Of a stretch of DNA of 51,367 bases, positions 1-11,714 are shown in pieces. The stretch covers positions 1 to 51,367 of the forward strand of contig SHNC01000256.1 of assembly GCA_004295105.1 (NCBI GenBank), written 5' to 3'. The notes below the pieces were generated by a model. It saw nothing but the letters and a program-made list of their open reading frames with translations, made no database searches and had not been told where the DNA came from. Source of the stretch: Betaproteobacteria bacterium (lineage in GTDB: Bacteria > Pseudomonadota > Gammaproteobacteria > Burkholderiales > Rhodocyclaceae). The first letter of the stretch is position 1. Each line of letters begins with the position of its first letter. The translations under genes and the position numbers were made by a program.

Positions 1-1
1 C

Positions 2-1909
2 AAGTTCATCGCCGAGAAGGTGTTCGAGCTCGACGACCGGCGCCTGACGCCGGCCGAGCGCTACAACGACGGCCTGGACTACGTGCCGACCAACAAGTGG
101 GTGCTGTTCGGCCACCACTTCGCCGCCATCGCCGGCGCCGGTCCGCTGGTCGGCCCCATCCTGGCGGCGCAGATGGGTTTCCTGCCGGGCACGATCTGGA
201 TCCTTGTCGGCGTGATGCTGGCCGGCGCGGTGCAGGACTTCCTCGTGCTGTTCATCTCGACGCGCCGCGACGGGCGTTCGCTGGGCGAGATGGCCAAGCA
301 GGAGCTGGGGCCGCGCGCCGGGGTGATCGTGATGCTGGGCGCGCTCGGCGTGATGGTCATCATCCTGTCGGCACTGGCGCTGATCGTGGTGAAGGCGCTG
401 GCCGAGAGCCCGTGGGGCACCTTCACGATCGCGATGACGATCCCCATCGCGCTGTTCATGGGCATCTACATGCGCTTCATCCGTCCGGGGCGGATCGCCG
501 AAATCTCGGTGATCGGCTTCGTGCTGATGATGGCCGCCATCATCTACGGCGAGGACATCGCCCGCAGCGAATACTGGGGCCCGCTGTTCACGCTCACCGG
601 CCCGCAGCTCACGCTGGCCCTGGTGGCGTACGGTTTCGTCGCCTCGGTGCTGCCGGTGTGGCTGCTGCTGGCGCCGCGCGACTACCTGTCGACCTTCCTC
701 AAGCTCGGCGTCATCGTCGGCCTGGCGATCGGCATCGTCTTCGCCCTGCCCGACCTGAAGATGCCGGCGGTGTCGCGCTTCATCGACGGCAGCGGCCCGG
801 TGTTCTCCGGCAGCCTGTTCCCCTTCCTGTTCATCACCATCGCCTGCGGCGCCTGCTCGGGCTTCCATGCGCTGGTGGCCTCGGGCACCACGCCCAAGCT
901 GGTCGAGCGCGAAAGCCAGATGCGCTTCATCGGCTACGGCGGCATGCTGGGCGAATCGCTGGTGGCGATCATGGCGCTGGTGTGCGCCTCCATCCTCGAT
1001 CCGGGCGTGTATTTCGCGCTCAACTCGCCGGCGGCGTTGATCGGCAAGACGGTGGAAGCCGCCTCGCAGGTGATCTCCGGCTGGGGCTTCATGATCACCC
1101 CCGAGATGCTGACGCAGATCGCGAAGGACGTCGGCGAGCACAGCATCCTGTCGCGCGCCGGCGGTGCGCCGACCTTCGCGGTGGGCATGGCGGTGATCGT
1201 CACCGACCTGTTCAACAGCAAGGCGATGATGGCCTTCTGGTACCACTTCGCGATCCTGTTCGAGGCGCTGTTCATCCTCACCGCGGTCGACGCCGGCACC
1301 CGAGCCTGCCGCTTCATGGTGCAGGACCTCGCCGGCACCTTCATCCCCGGCCTGCACCAGACGCGCAGCCTGGTCGGCAACCTGATCGGCACGTCGGCGG
1401 CCGTCGCCGGCTGGGGCTACTTCGTGTACCAGGGCGTCACCGACCCGCTGGGCGGCATCAACACGCTGTGGCCGCTGTTCGGCATCGGCAACCAGATGCT
1501 GGCGTCGATGGCGCTGATCCTGGGCACCGTGGTGCTGTTCAAGATGAAGAAGGAACGCTATGCCTGGGTCACGCTGCTGCCCACCGTCTGGCTGTTCATC
1601 ACCTCGATGAGCGCGGGCTGGGAGAAGATCTTCAGCGACAACCCGAAGATCGGCTTCCTCGCGCTGGCGAAGAAGTTCAACGACGCCGCGGCACAGGGCA
1701 CCGTGCTGGCACCGGCGAAGTCGATCGAGGAGATGAGCCGCGTCGCCTTCAACAACCAGATCGATGCGGTGCTGTGCGGCTTCTTCATGCTCGTTGCGGT
1801 GACGATGGTGTTCGCGGCCTTCGGCGTGATCCGCGAGGCGCTCGCCAGCCGCACGCCGACCGCAGTCGAGGCGCCGGTGGAATTCCGCCCGGCGAGCGCA
1901 CATGCTTGA
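2..1909 (+). CDS. cstA: Carbon starvation protein CstA (5' truncated)
   Basis: Polytopic inner-membrane transporter of the CstA/BtsT family, which takes up pyruvate and/or peptides under carbon limitation. The reading frame is already open at base 2 (KFIAEKVFELDDRR, then YVPTNKWVLFGHHFAAIAGAGPLVGP, quoted here in family-typical pieces) so the true start lies upstream of the window; the GTG at 20 is internal. The stretches around FGHHFAAIAGAGP and GACSGFHALVASGTTPK are family hallmarks, followed by many hydrophobic helices and the GNQMLA segment. The gene overlaps the downstream small gene by 8 bp, the usual CstA-YbdD pairing. Only the first part of the N-terminus is missing. Substrate cannot be told from sequence alone. 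Confidence 0.93.
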   Translation, partial: KFIAEKVFELDDRRLTPAERYNDGLDYVPTNKWVLFGHHFAAIAGAGPLVGPILAAQMGFLPGTIWILVGVMLAGAVQDFLVLFISTRRDGRSLGEMAKQELGPRAGVIVMLGALGVMVIILSALALIVVKALAESPWGTFTIAMTIPIALFMGIYMRFIRPGRIAEISVIGFVLMMAAIIYGEDIARSEYWGPLFTLTGPQLTLALVAYGFVASVLPVWLLLAPRDYLSTFLKLGVIVGLAIGIVFALPDLKMPAVSRFIDGSGPVFSGSLFPFLFITIACGACSGFHALVASGTTPKLVERESQMRFIGYGGMLGESLVAIMALVCASILDPGVYFALNSPAALIGKTVEAASQVISGWGFMITPEMLTQIAKDVGEHSILSRAGGAPTFAVGMAVIVTDLFNSKAMMAFWYHFAILFEALFILTAVDAGTRACRFMVQDLAGTFIPGLHQTRSLVGNLIGTSAAVAGWGYFVYQGVTDPLGGINTLWPLFGIGNQMLASMALILGTVVLFKMKKERYAWVTLLPTVWLFITSMSAGWEKIFSDNPKIGFLALAKKFNDAAAQGTVLAPAKSIEEMSRVAFNNQIDAVLCGFFMLVAVTMVFAAFGVIREALASRTPTAVEAPVEFRPASAHA

Positions 1910-2291
1910 TCTTTCGTACCTGACCGGCCGGGGCAAGGCGTCCGCCCTCCCGGCGGCCCCGCCCAAGTCGGACGCGGACCTCGACGACGCCTATGCTCGC
2001 TACCTGGCCGAGACGCGCGTACGCGATCCGAACGCGGTACCGATGCCGGAGGCCGAATTCGAGCGCTACAGCCTGGGCTCGAGCTGGCTCCACGGGCTGC
2101 GCGACGTGGCGAAGAAGGTGGTGCAGACCTGTCGCCTGGTGGTCGGCATCCACGACTACGAGTACTACCTCGACCACATGCGTTCGCGTCACCCCGAGGC
2201 GACGCCCTTCACGCGCGAGGACTTCTACCGCTACTGCCTGGAAGCGCGATTCCCGAGTGCAGAACGCAGCGGCAGCCGCTGCCCCTGCTGA
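1902..2291 (+). CDS. YbdD/YjiX-family (DUF466) CstA partner with duplicated motif
   Basis: Small protein of 129 residues. Its C-terminal half (about residues 62-129) matches the YbdD/YjiX family, the small partner needed by CstA/BtsT-type pyruvate transporters in E. coli: helix with QTCRLVVG, then HDYEYYLDHMRSRHPE, EDFYRYCLEARF and a Cys-rich end (RCPC). Family members are usually about 65-70 residues, so this one is nearly twice as long. The extra N-terminal part (residues 29-58) resembles the core of the C-terminal half (84-113), with 12 of 30 positions identical by eye, suggesting an internal duplication. It starts inside the end of cstA (8-bp overlap), so translation is probably coupled. 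Confidence 0.85.
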   Translation: MLDLSYLTGRGKASALPAAPPKSDADLDDAYARYLAETRVRDPNAVPMPEAEFERYSLGSSWLHGLRDVAKKVVQTCRLVVGIHDYEYYLDHMRSRHPEATPFTREDFYRYCLEARFPSAERSGSRCPC

Positions 2292-2315
2292 ACACCGGCC
2301 GCGACAGATCGCAAG

Positions 2316-2355
2316 AAAGGCGGCTCCGGAAGCCATCCCGGAGCCGCCTTTCCTT
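2316..2355. terminator. Bidirectional intrinsic terminator
   Basis: Perfect 14-bp inverted repeat (2316-2329 with 2338-2351, arms AAAGGCGGCTCCGG and its complement) with an 8-nt loop, and runs of A on the left and T on the right. It lies between the convergent ends of the ybdD-like gene and the thioredoxin gene and can serve both. Confidence 0.85.
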
Positions 2356-2396
2356 TGCCTCGCGACAGGCGCGCGACCCGCCCGCCCGGCCTTCGC

Positions 2397-2774
2397 TTAT
2401 TGCTGTTGCTGTTCTTGCTGCTGCCTGGCGATGTCGGTGCGCACCGCCTCCATGTCGAGGGCACGCACGCCGTCGATGACCTGGTTCAATGCGCTCGCGG
2501 GCAGCGCGCCGGACTCGCGGAACACCATGATGCCCTCGCGGATCACCGCGATGGTCGGAATCGAGCGGATCTGGAAGCTGGCCGCCAGTTCCTGCTGCGC
2601 CTCGGTGTCGATCTTGCCGAACACGATGTCGGGGTGGGCATCGGACGCCGCCTCGTAGGTCGGCGCGAAGTTGCGGCAGGGCCCGCACCAGGCGGCCCAG
2701 AAGTCGAGGAAGACGATGTCGTTGTTGGCGACGACGTCGTTGAAGTTGTCGGTGGTGATCTCGACGCTGCTCAT
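2397..2774 (-). CDS. Thioredoxin-family protein
   Basis: Cytoplasmic thioredoxin of 125 residues (no signal peptide). The active site WCGPC is preceded by FLDFWAA, and the conserved cis-proline loop SIPTIAVIREG follows, so the fold and the redox centre are intact. Compared with E. coli TrxA (about 108 residues) it has a short C-terminal extension ending in a glutamine-rich tail (QQQEQQQQ). It is a stand-alone gene with its own upstream region (2775-2938, no clear promoter found by eye) and GGAG upstream of the ATG. It is probably a general disulfide reductase or a co-chaperone-like thioredoxin; the exact partner is unknown. Confidence 0.88.
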   Translation of the reverse strand: MSSVEITTDNFNDVVANNDIVFLDFWAAWCGPCRNFAPTYEAASDAHPDIVFGKIDTEAQQELAASFQIRSIPTIAVIREGIMVFRESGALPASALNQVIDGVRALDMEAVRTDIARQQQEQQQQ

Positions 2775-2938
2775 TGTCCGGGCTCCGGTTCGTGGTCAGC
2801 CTGCAGCTTAACCCAATGCGCAAGACTGCCGCCGAGATCCGCGCAGTGGGGGCTGCGCGGCCGGCGGTTCATCGAAGGCCATGCTGCGCCGCGGGCGGCG
2901 CGAGGCAGGTGTGGAGCGGGGCACACTCATGAGGCGCC

Positions 2939-6637
<3,699 letters not shown>

Positions 6638-6690
6638 GGGATCTACCTCGGTCGTTCGACGGTCGCCGGGCAACGCCACGCACGAATGCG

Positions 6691-6730
6691 AACGGCGCCA
6701 CAAACCGGCTGAAGGTTTGTGAGCGCCGTT
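6691..6730 (-). promoter_or_regulatory. Expression-platform hairpin of the metH riboswitch
   Basis: In the metH mRNA the arm AACGGCGCTCACAAACC (read from 6730 down) pairs with GGTTTGTGGCGCCGTT, about 16 bp with one bulged U and a 7-nt loop. The first arm contains the 3' strand of the SAH aptamer, so aptamer folding and this hairpin exclude each other. No U-tract follows, so whether it ends transcription or acts on translation is not settled by the sequence. Confidence 0.7.
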
Positions 6731-6790
6731 GATCGGTTGCCGAGCCTGGCCCTGGTCGTGTTGCAGCGGGGGTCGCAGCGCTCCTCGGCA
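6718..6790 (-). promoter_or_regulatory. S-adenosylhomocysteine (SAH) riboswitch
   Basis: Read on the minus strand from 6790, the RNA contains the three conserved blocks of the SAH aptamer in order: CCGAGGAGCGCTGCGACC, then after a variable hairpin CCAGGCTCGG, then CAACGGCGCTCAC. These match the published ahcY-motif consensus almost base for base and form the P1 stem and pseudoknot. SAH riboswitches switch genes on when SAH is high; here the controlled gene is metH, which consumes the homocysteine made from SAH. Confidence 0.93.
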
Positions 6791-6799
6791 GATCGCCGG

Positions 6800-6829
6800 A
6801 TTCTATCGGCTCAGGCCCGGAATTGCCAA
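6800..6829 (-). promoter_or_regulatory. Sigma-70 promoter of metH
   Basis: On the minus strand TTGGCA (6829-6824) and TAGAAT (6805-6800) are separated by 18 nt. Transcription would begin near 6793, just before the first conserved base of the SAH aptamer, which supports both calls. Confidence 0.7.
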
Positions 6830-6857
6830 TATCGGCGCGGACTTGCCCGCCGCGGAC

Positions 6858-7469
6858 TCACCACCAGTAGGGCCACGGTCCGTAACCGGGAAAGCGCGGG
6901 TGCAGCGGATAGGGATAACCGAAAGGGCCGGGATAGCCCCAGGGGCCGAACATCGCCCCGTCGCGCGGATACACGTAGGTCTGGCTGGTGCGCACCACCT
7001 TGCCGTCGATGAAATGCACGTTGAACAGCGTGGCGATCGACGCGCCGTACTCGTTGCGGATGTTCCAGTCCCACACCTCCTCGCCCGACAGCTTGAAGAA
7101 CTGCTCGGAGCGGTGCTGGCCCAGCAGGCGCGACACTTCCTCGCGCGTCATGCCCTTCTTCACCCGCGCCAGGTTGTCGTCGTCGAGCGCGTCCCATTGG
7201 CGCAGCACGATCCCGCCGGCGTCGACCTGCACCATCAGGCAGGTGTGACCGTAGGGCTGAGTGGCGTACTCGAGCGTGGTGGTGCCGTCCTCGTTGTGCC
7301 AGCGCCGGGTAGGCTCGCCGCGCGCGGCCAGCGCCTCGGCCTCGGTGGTGAAGGGCCGTGGCGGTGCGAACGCGGCACAGCCGCCAAGCACCATGGCGAC
7401 GGCAAGCAGCAGCAGGACGAAGATCGATCCGCGACCGCCGCGCAAGGCGGCATGAACCGCAGCAGACAT
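6858..7469 (-). CDS. BamE/OmlA-like lipoprotein
   Basis: Predicted outer-membrane-associated lipoprotein of 203 residues. After a hydrophobic stretch (IFVLLLLAVAMVLGGC) the lipobox ends in Cys. The middle part (KKGMTREEVSRLLGQHRSEQFFKLSGEEVWDW) has the SmpA/OmlA-type pattern, and the tail is rich in Pro, Gly, Tyr and Trp (for example GPWGYPGPFGYPYPLHP). The ATG at 7469 is chosen because GGGAGG lies 6 nt upstream. It follows the related gene at 7483-7974 after 13 bp, and both share the phrases FxRVKxGM and QFFxLxxExVWxWxI, so they are tandem paralogs in one operon. Role unknown; envelope stability is a guess. Confidence 0.8.
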   Translation of the reverse strand: MSAAVHAALRGGRGSIFVLLLLAVAMVLGGCAAFAPPRPFTTEAEALAARGEPTRRWHNEDGTTTLEYATQPYGHTCLMVQVDAGGIVLRQWDALDDDNLARVKKGMTREEVSRLLGQHRSEQFFKLSGEEVWDWNIRNEYGASIATLFNVHFIDGKVVRTSQTYVYPRDGAMFGPWGYPGPFGYPYPLHPRFPGYGPWPYWW

Positions 7470-7482
7470 GATGACCTCCCGG

Positions 7483-7974
7483 TCAATTCCTGTGCTTCGT
7501 GTAGCGGCCGGTGCCGACCACGCGGCCGTCGGGGTTGAACGACACGGTGAAATAGGTGGCTTCGCCGCCGGTGGCCTGGCCATGGTCGATCTTCCATTCC
7601 CACACGGTTTCCTGCTTGAGCTGGAAGAACTGGCTGGACGCCGGCTTGCCCAGCAGGCGCCGCACCTGGTCGCCGTTCATGCCGTTTTCGACCCGCGCAA
7701 AAGTCCGCTCGTTCAACACCTGATCGATGCTGCGCAGGATCTGGTCGCTGCCGATCGTGATCATGAAGCACTCGATGCCCTCGGGCTGGCGCGAATACTC
7801 CCAGGTGACCGAGCCGTCGTCATTGCGCCACTCCATGTGCGGCGGGCCGAAGCGGTCGCGCACCTCCTGCGCAGTGGACACACCCGGCTTCAGTTCTCGC
7901 ACGTTGATGTAGTCGCACGCCGTGAGGCCGATCGCCGTCAGCAGTGAGCACAGCCAGGTGAGGAAACGCTTCAT
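7483..7974 (-). CDS. BamE/OmlA-like lipoprotein
   Basis: Lipoprotein of 163 residues with a short signal peptide (MKRFLTWLCSLLTAIGLTAC) ending in a lipobox Cys. It carries two outer-membrane lipoprotein (SmpA/OmlA) style segments: LKPGVSTAQEVRDRFGPPHMEW near the N-terminus and VENGMNGDQVRRLLGKPAS in the middle. Upstream in-frame starts (ATG at 7995, TTG at 8007) are possible; 7974 gives the best signal peptide, though no strong ribosome site is seen for any of them. First gene of a two-gene operon with the paralog at 6858-7469 and divergent from the liv genes. Exact function not known. Confidence 0.8.
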   Translation of the reverse strand: MKRFLTWLCSLLTAIGLTACDYINVRELKPGVSTAQEVRDRFGPPHMEWRNDDGSVTWEYSRQPEGIECFMITIGSDQILRSIDQVLNERTFARVENGMNGDQVRRLLGKPASSQFFQLKQETVWEWKIDHGQATGGEATYFTVSFNPDGRVVGTGRYTKHRN

Positions 7975-8142
7975 CGGAAAGCTCGCAATCTTCATGTCGT
8001 TCGCCAAAGGGCACCGCGCCTGCGGACATGCATTGCTGCCAAAGCTGGGAGCCCGTCACCGGTGCCTGGGCTAGAATCGGCGAACACCGGGCGATTTGCA
8101 ATGCCGGCGCGGTGACTGTTCGCATTCTTTCGGAGGTTACAC

Positions 8143-9261
8143 ATGCTCAAGAAAACCCTGGTTACCCTCGCCCTTGCAGGCCTGGGTCTGACCACAGCGC
8201 ATGCTCAGACGGTGGTCAAGATCGGCCATGCCGGCCCGCTGACCGGCCCGGTCGCACACTTCGGCAAGGACGGCGAGAACGGCGCACGGCTGGCGCTCGA
8301 GGAAATCAACGCCAAGAATCCCAAGATTGGCGGCCAGGCAGTGAAGTTCGAACTCGTCGGCGAGGACGATCAGTCGGACCCGCGCACCGCCACCACCGTT
8401 GCCCAGCGCCTGACCGACCTCGGCGTGAAGGGCGTGGTGGGCCACGTCACTTCCGGCGCGGCGATCCCGGCCTCGCGCATCTACGAGCAGGCCGGCATCC
8501 CGGTGATCACCGAGTCGGCAACCAGCCCCAAGCTCACCCAGCAGGGATTCAAGACGACCTATCGCGTCATCGCCAACGACCTGCAGCAGGGTGAGGCGAT
8601 GGCGCAATACGCCGTGAACACCCTGAAGCTGAAGAAGGTCGCGATCATCGACGACCGCACGGCCTATGGCCAGGGCCTCGCCGACGCCTTCGCCGAGAGC
8701 CTCAAGAAGGCGGGCGGCGAACTGGTCGGACGCGAATTCACCACCGACAAGGCCACCGACTTCACCGCCATCCTCACCAAGATCAAGGCCAAGGCACCGG
8801 AAGCGGTGTTCTACGGCGGCATGGATTCGCAAGGTGCCCCGCTGCTGCGTCAGCTCCGCCAGCTCGGCATCGGCGCCACCTATCTCGGCGGCGACGGCAG
8901 TTGCACCTCCGAGATGATCAAGCTCGCCGCCGGCGCCATCGACGACAAGGTGCTGTGCACCCAGGCCGGCATTCCGCCGGCGAAGATGCCCGGCGGAACC
9001 GACTTCCTCGCCCGCTTCAAGGCCCGCTTCAAGAGCGACGTGCTGCTCTACGCGCCCTACAGCTACGACGCCGCCACTGCCCTGGTGGAGGCGATGAAGC
9101 TTGCCGACTCGACCGACCCGGCCAAGTACCTGCCGGCGCTGCAGAAAGTCTCCTTCCGCGGCGTCACCGGCAACATCGCCTTCGACGCCAAGGGTGACAT
9201 CAAGGAGGGCGGCGTCACGATGTACCACTTCGCCAACGGCAAGTGGGAACCCTTCAACTGA
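8143..9261 (+). CDS. livJ: Branched-chain amino-acid ABC transporter binding protein (copy 1)
   Basis: Periplasmic leucine/isoleucine/valine-type binding protein (Peripla_BP_6), 372 residues. A Sec signal peptide (MLKKTLVTLALAGLGLTTAHAQ) is followed by VVKIGHAGPLTGPVAHFGKDGENG and VGHVTSGAAIPASRIYE, typical of LivJ/LivK. The ATG has GGAGG 7 nt upstream. A second, closely similar binding protein lies 261 bp downstream, followed by the permease and ATPase genes, so this is the first gene of the liv cluster. The precise ligand cannot be read from sequence; Leu/Ile/Val or a related compound is expected. Confidence 0.92.
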   Translation: MLKKTLVTLALAGLGLTTAHAQTVVKIGHAGPLTGPVAHFGKDGENGARLALEEINAKNPKIGGQAVKFELVGEDDQSDPRTATTVAQRLTDLGVKGVVGHVTSGAAIPASRIYEQAGIPVITESATSPKLTQQGFKTTYRVIANDLQQGEAMAQYAVNTLKLKKVAIIDDRTAYGQGLADAFAESLKKAGGELVGREFTTDKATDFTAILTKIKAKAPEAVFYGGMDSQGAPLLRQLRQLGIGATYLGGDGSCTSEMIKLAAGAIDDKVLCTQAGIPPAKMPGGTDFLARFKARFKSDVLLYAPYSYDAATALVEAMKLADSTDPAKYLPALQKVSFRGVTGNIAFDAKGDIKEGGVTMYHFANGKWEPFN

Positions 9262-9277
9262 ACCAGCTCTGAGCTCT

Positions 9278-9312
9278 GCTGCGTGCGCGCTCCGCAAAGG
9301 TGCGCACGCAGC
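9278..9312. other. Stem-loop between the two binding-protein genes
   Basis: Perfect 11-bp inverted repeat (GCTGCGTGCGC 9278-9288 with 9302-9312) and a 13-nt loop directly after the first livJ. There is no T-run, so it is more likely an mRNA-stabilising or partial-termination structure than a strong terminator. The rest of 9262-9522 shows nothing else clear. Confidence 0.55.
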
Positions 9313-9522
9313 GCCTGAACCGCACCGGCACGGGGCAGACGCCGCTGTCGGCCCCCGATCCACGCATGGCACGGTTTGTGCATCGCACCATCGCCTGCGT
9401 CGCGCAACATCTCCGCGCCTGCCCGCGCACAGGCCGTTTTTTGGGCACAATACCGCCGCGTTTCGGCCTCATCCCACAAGAACGACAACCTCACTCGACC
9501 ATCTCCTGCTGGAGGAGCAAGC

Positions 9523-10638
9523 ATGAAGCAAACCGTCGTCGCAGTCGCAGTCATGAGCATCGGCCTGGGCGCCGCCCAGGCGCAGGAAACCGTCGTCAAG
9601 CTGGGCAGCGCCGCGCCGCTGACCGGCACCATCGCCCACCTCGGCAAGGACCTCGAGAACGGCACGCGGCTGGCCATCGAAACGATCAACGCGCAGGGCG
9701 TCAGCATCGGTGGCAAGAAGGTCAAGCTCGAACTGGTCGGCGAAGACGACCAGGCCGACCCGCGCACCGGCACCACCGTGGCGCAGCGACTGGTCGACGC
9801 CGGCGTCAAGGGCGTCGTCGGCCACCTTAACTCCGGCACCTCGATCCCCGCCTCGCGCATCTACGACCAGGGCGGCATCCCGCAGATTTCTCCGGCTTCG
9901 ACCAACCCGAAGCTGACGCTGCAGAACTTCAAGGGCGTGTTCCGCACCATCGCCAACGACGTGCAGCAGGGCGGCGCGCTGGGCAACTTCGCGGTGAAGT
10001 CGCTGGGCGCGAAGAAGGTCGCCATCATCGACGACCGCACCGCCTATGGCCAGGGCCTGGCCGACGAGACGGAGAAGGCGGTGAAGGCTGCCGGTGCCCA
10101 GGTCGTGGCGCGCGAATTCACTACCGACAAGGCCACCGACTTCAACGCCATCCTGACCAAGATCCGCGCCGCCAGCCCGGACGTGATCTTCTTCGGCGGC
10201 ATGGACGCGCAGGCCGGACCGATGCTGCGCCAGTTGAAGCAGCTCGGCGTGAACGCCAAGTTCCTGACCGGCGACGGCGGCTGCAGCCCCGAGATGATCA
10301 AGCTCGCCGGCGACGCGATGACCGCCACCACCTACTGCTCGATGGCCGGCCTGCCGCTCGACAAGATGCCCGGCGGCGCTGCGTTCCGCGACCAGTACAA
10401 GAAGCGTTTCGGCGGCGAGGTGCAGCTCTACGCACCTTACGCCTACGACGCGACGATGGCGATCGTGAAGGCGATGGAAAAGGCCGGCTCGCCCGAGCCG
10501 TCCAAATACCTGCCCGAGCTGAAGAAGAGCAACTTCGCCGGGGTGACCGGCAACGTGTCCTTCGACGACAAGGGCGACATCAAGGAAGGCGCGGTGACGA
10601 TCTACAGCTTCAAGGACGGCAACTGGGTTCCGATGTGA
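9523..10638 (+). CDS. livJ: Branched-chain amino-acid ABC transporter binding protein (copy 2)
   Basis: Second periplasmic LivJ/LivK-type binding protein, 371 residues, very similar to copy 1 along its length (VVKLGSAAPLTGTIAHLGKD, KKVAIIDDRTAYGQGLAD, GVTGNVSFDDKGDIKEGAV). Signal peptide MKQTVVAVAVMSIGLGAAQAQ. The ATG at 9523 follows GGAGGAG at 9511; an earlier in-frame start at 9376 would add an unlikely leader. The two copies probably arose by tandem duplication and feed the same permease with different ligand preferences. A perfect hairpin separates this gene from livH. Confidence 0.93.
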   Translation: MKQTVVAVAVMSIGLGAAQAQETVVKLGSAAPLTGTIAHLGKDLENGTRLAIETINAQGVSIGGKKVKLELVGEDDQADPRTGTTVAQRLVDAGVKGVVGHLNSGTSIPASRIYDQGGIPQISPASTNPKLTLQNFKGVFRTIANDVQQGGALGNFAVKSLGAKKVAIIDDRTAYGQGLADETEKAVKAAGAQVVAREFTTDKATDFNAILTKIRAASPDVIFFGGMDAQAGPMLRQLKQLGVNAKFLTGDGGCSPEMIKLAGDAMTATTYCSMAGLPLDKMPGGAAFRDQYKKRFGGEVQLYAPYAYDATMAIVKAMEKAGSPEPSKYLPELKKSNFAGVTGNVSFDDKGDIKEGAVTIYSFKDGNWVPM

Positions 10639-10672
10639 TCCCACGCCTTCGCGCCTGACACGGCGCGAGGGG

Positions 10673-10708
10673 CCCGGCCGGCGCACCGCGTTCGGTGCGC
10701 CGGCCGGG
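10673..10708. other. Strong intercistronic hairpin between livJ and livH
   Basis: Perfect 16-bp stem (10673-10688 with 10693-10708; right arm CGGTGCGCCGGCCGGG) and a 4-nt loop, without a following T-run. Such structures after binding-protein genes usually protect the upstream mRNA and lower the expression of the membrane components relative to the binding protein. Confidence 0.75.
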
Positions 10709-10766
10709 CGACCCCGATTCACCGGCCGCGCCCGCCTGGCGGCCCGTCAGACCCGGCAGAGGCATC

Positions 10767-11699
10767 ATGGAAACCCTCATCCAGCAATTCATCAACGGCC
10801 TCGTGATCGGCAGCGTGTATGCGCTGATCGCGCTCGGCTACACGATGGTCTACGGCATCCTCGGCCTGATCAACTTCGCCCATGGCGACGTGCTGATGGT
10901 TGGCGCGCTGGTGGCGCTGCAGACCATGATGTTTCTGATGGGCATGGCGCCCGGCATGTCGCCGCTGGTCATGCTGGCGATCGCGCTGCTGGTGGCCATC
11001 GTCGTGTGCATGCTGCTCGGTTTCACCATGGAACGGCTCGCCTACCGAAGACTGCGCAACGCGCCGCGCCTGGCGCCGCTGATCACCGCGATCGGCGTGT
11101 CCTTTCTGCTGCAGACGATCGCGATGATCATCTGGGGCCGCAATTACCACACTTACCCGCAACTGATTTCGACCACGCCGCTGCAGCCCATCGAGGGCGT
11201 GTTCGTGACGCCGGTGCAGATCACCATCGTGATCGCCTCGGCCGCGCTGATGATCGGCCTGCTGCTGCTGGTCAATCGCACCAAGATCGGCCGCGCGATG
11301 CGCGCCACCGCCGAGAACCACCGCGTCGCCAGCCTGATGGGCGTGGACACCAACGCGGTGATCGCCTTCACCTTCGTCGTCGGCGCCGCGCTGGCCGCCG
11401 TCGCCGGCGTGATGTTCGCCAGCAACTACGGCATCGCCCACTACGGCATGGGCTTCATGCCCGGCCTGAAGGCCTTCACCGCCGCGGTGCTGGGCGGCAT
11501 CGGCAACCTCGGCGGCGCCATGCTCGGTGGCGTCATGCTCGGCCTGGTCGAATCCTTCGGCGCGGGCTACATCGAACACCTCACCTTCGGCTTCCTGAAC
11601 TCCTCGTATCAGGACATCTTCGCCTTCATCATCCTCGGCCTCGTGCTGATCTTCCGCCCCACCGGACTGCTGGGCGAACGTGTGTCGGACCGCGCATAA
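10767..11699 (+). CDS. livH: Branched-chain amino-acid ABC transporter permease LivH
   Basis: Inner-membrane permease of 310 residues. It begins METLIQQFINGLVIGSVYALIALG and has YGILGLINFAHGDVLMVGA, the typical LivH start, with the EAA-like loop region TAENHRVASLMGVDTN and the Gly-rich GGIGNLGGAMLGG helix near the C-terminus. The ATG at 10767 is chosen by homology and AGAGG just upstream. It pairs with LivM and precedes it by 15 bp. Confidence 0.95.
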   Translation: METLIQQFINGLVIGSVYALIALGYTMVYGILGLINFAHGDVLMVGALVALQTMMFLMGMAPGMSPLVMLAIALLVAIVVCMLLGFTMERLAYRRLRNAPRLAPLITAIGVSFLLQTIAMIIWGRNYHTYPQLISTTPLQPIEGVFVTPVQITIVIASAALMIGLLLLVNRTKIGRAMRATAENHRVASLMGVDTNAVIAFTFVVGAALAAVAGVMFASNYGIAHYGMGFMPGLKAFTAAVLGGIGNLGGAMLGGVMLGLVESFGAGYIEHLTFGFLNSSYQDIFAFIILGLVLIFRPTGLLGERVSDRA

Positions 11700-11714
11700 G
11701 GGAGCGCATACACC

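Noticed and set aside
8049-8077. TAGAAT at 8072-8077 as a livJ promoter
   Set aside because: No acceptable -35 is found at 16-18 bp, so it is not listed as a promoter.
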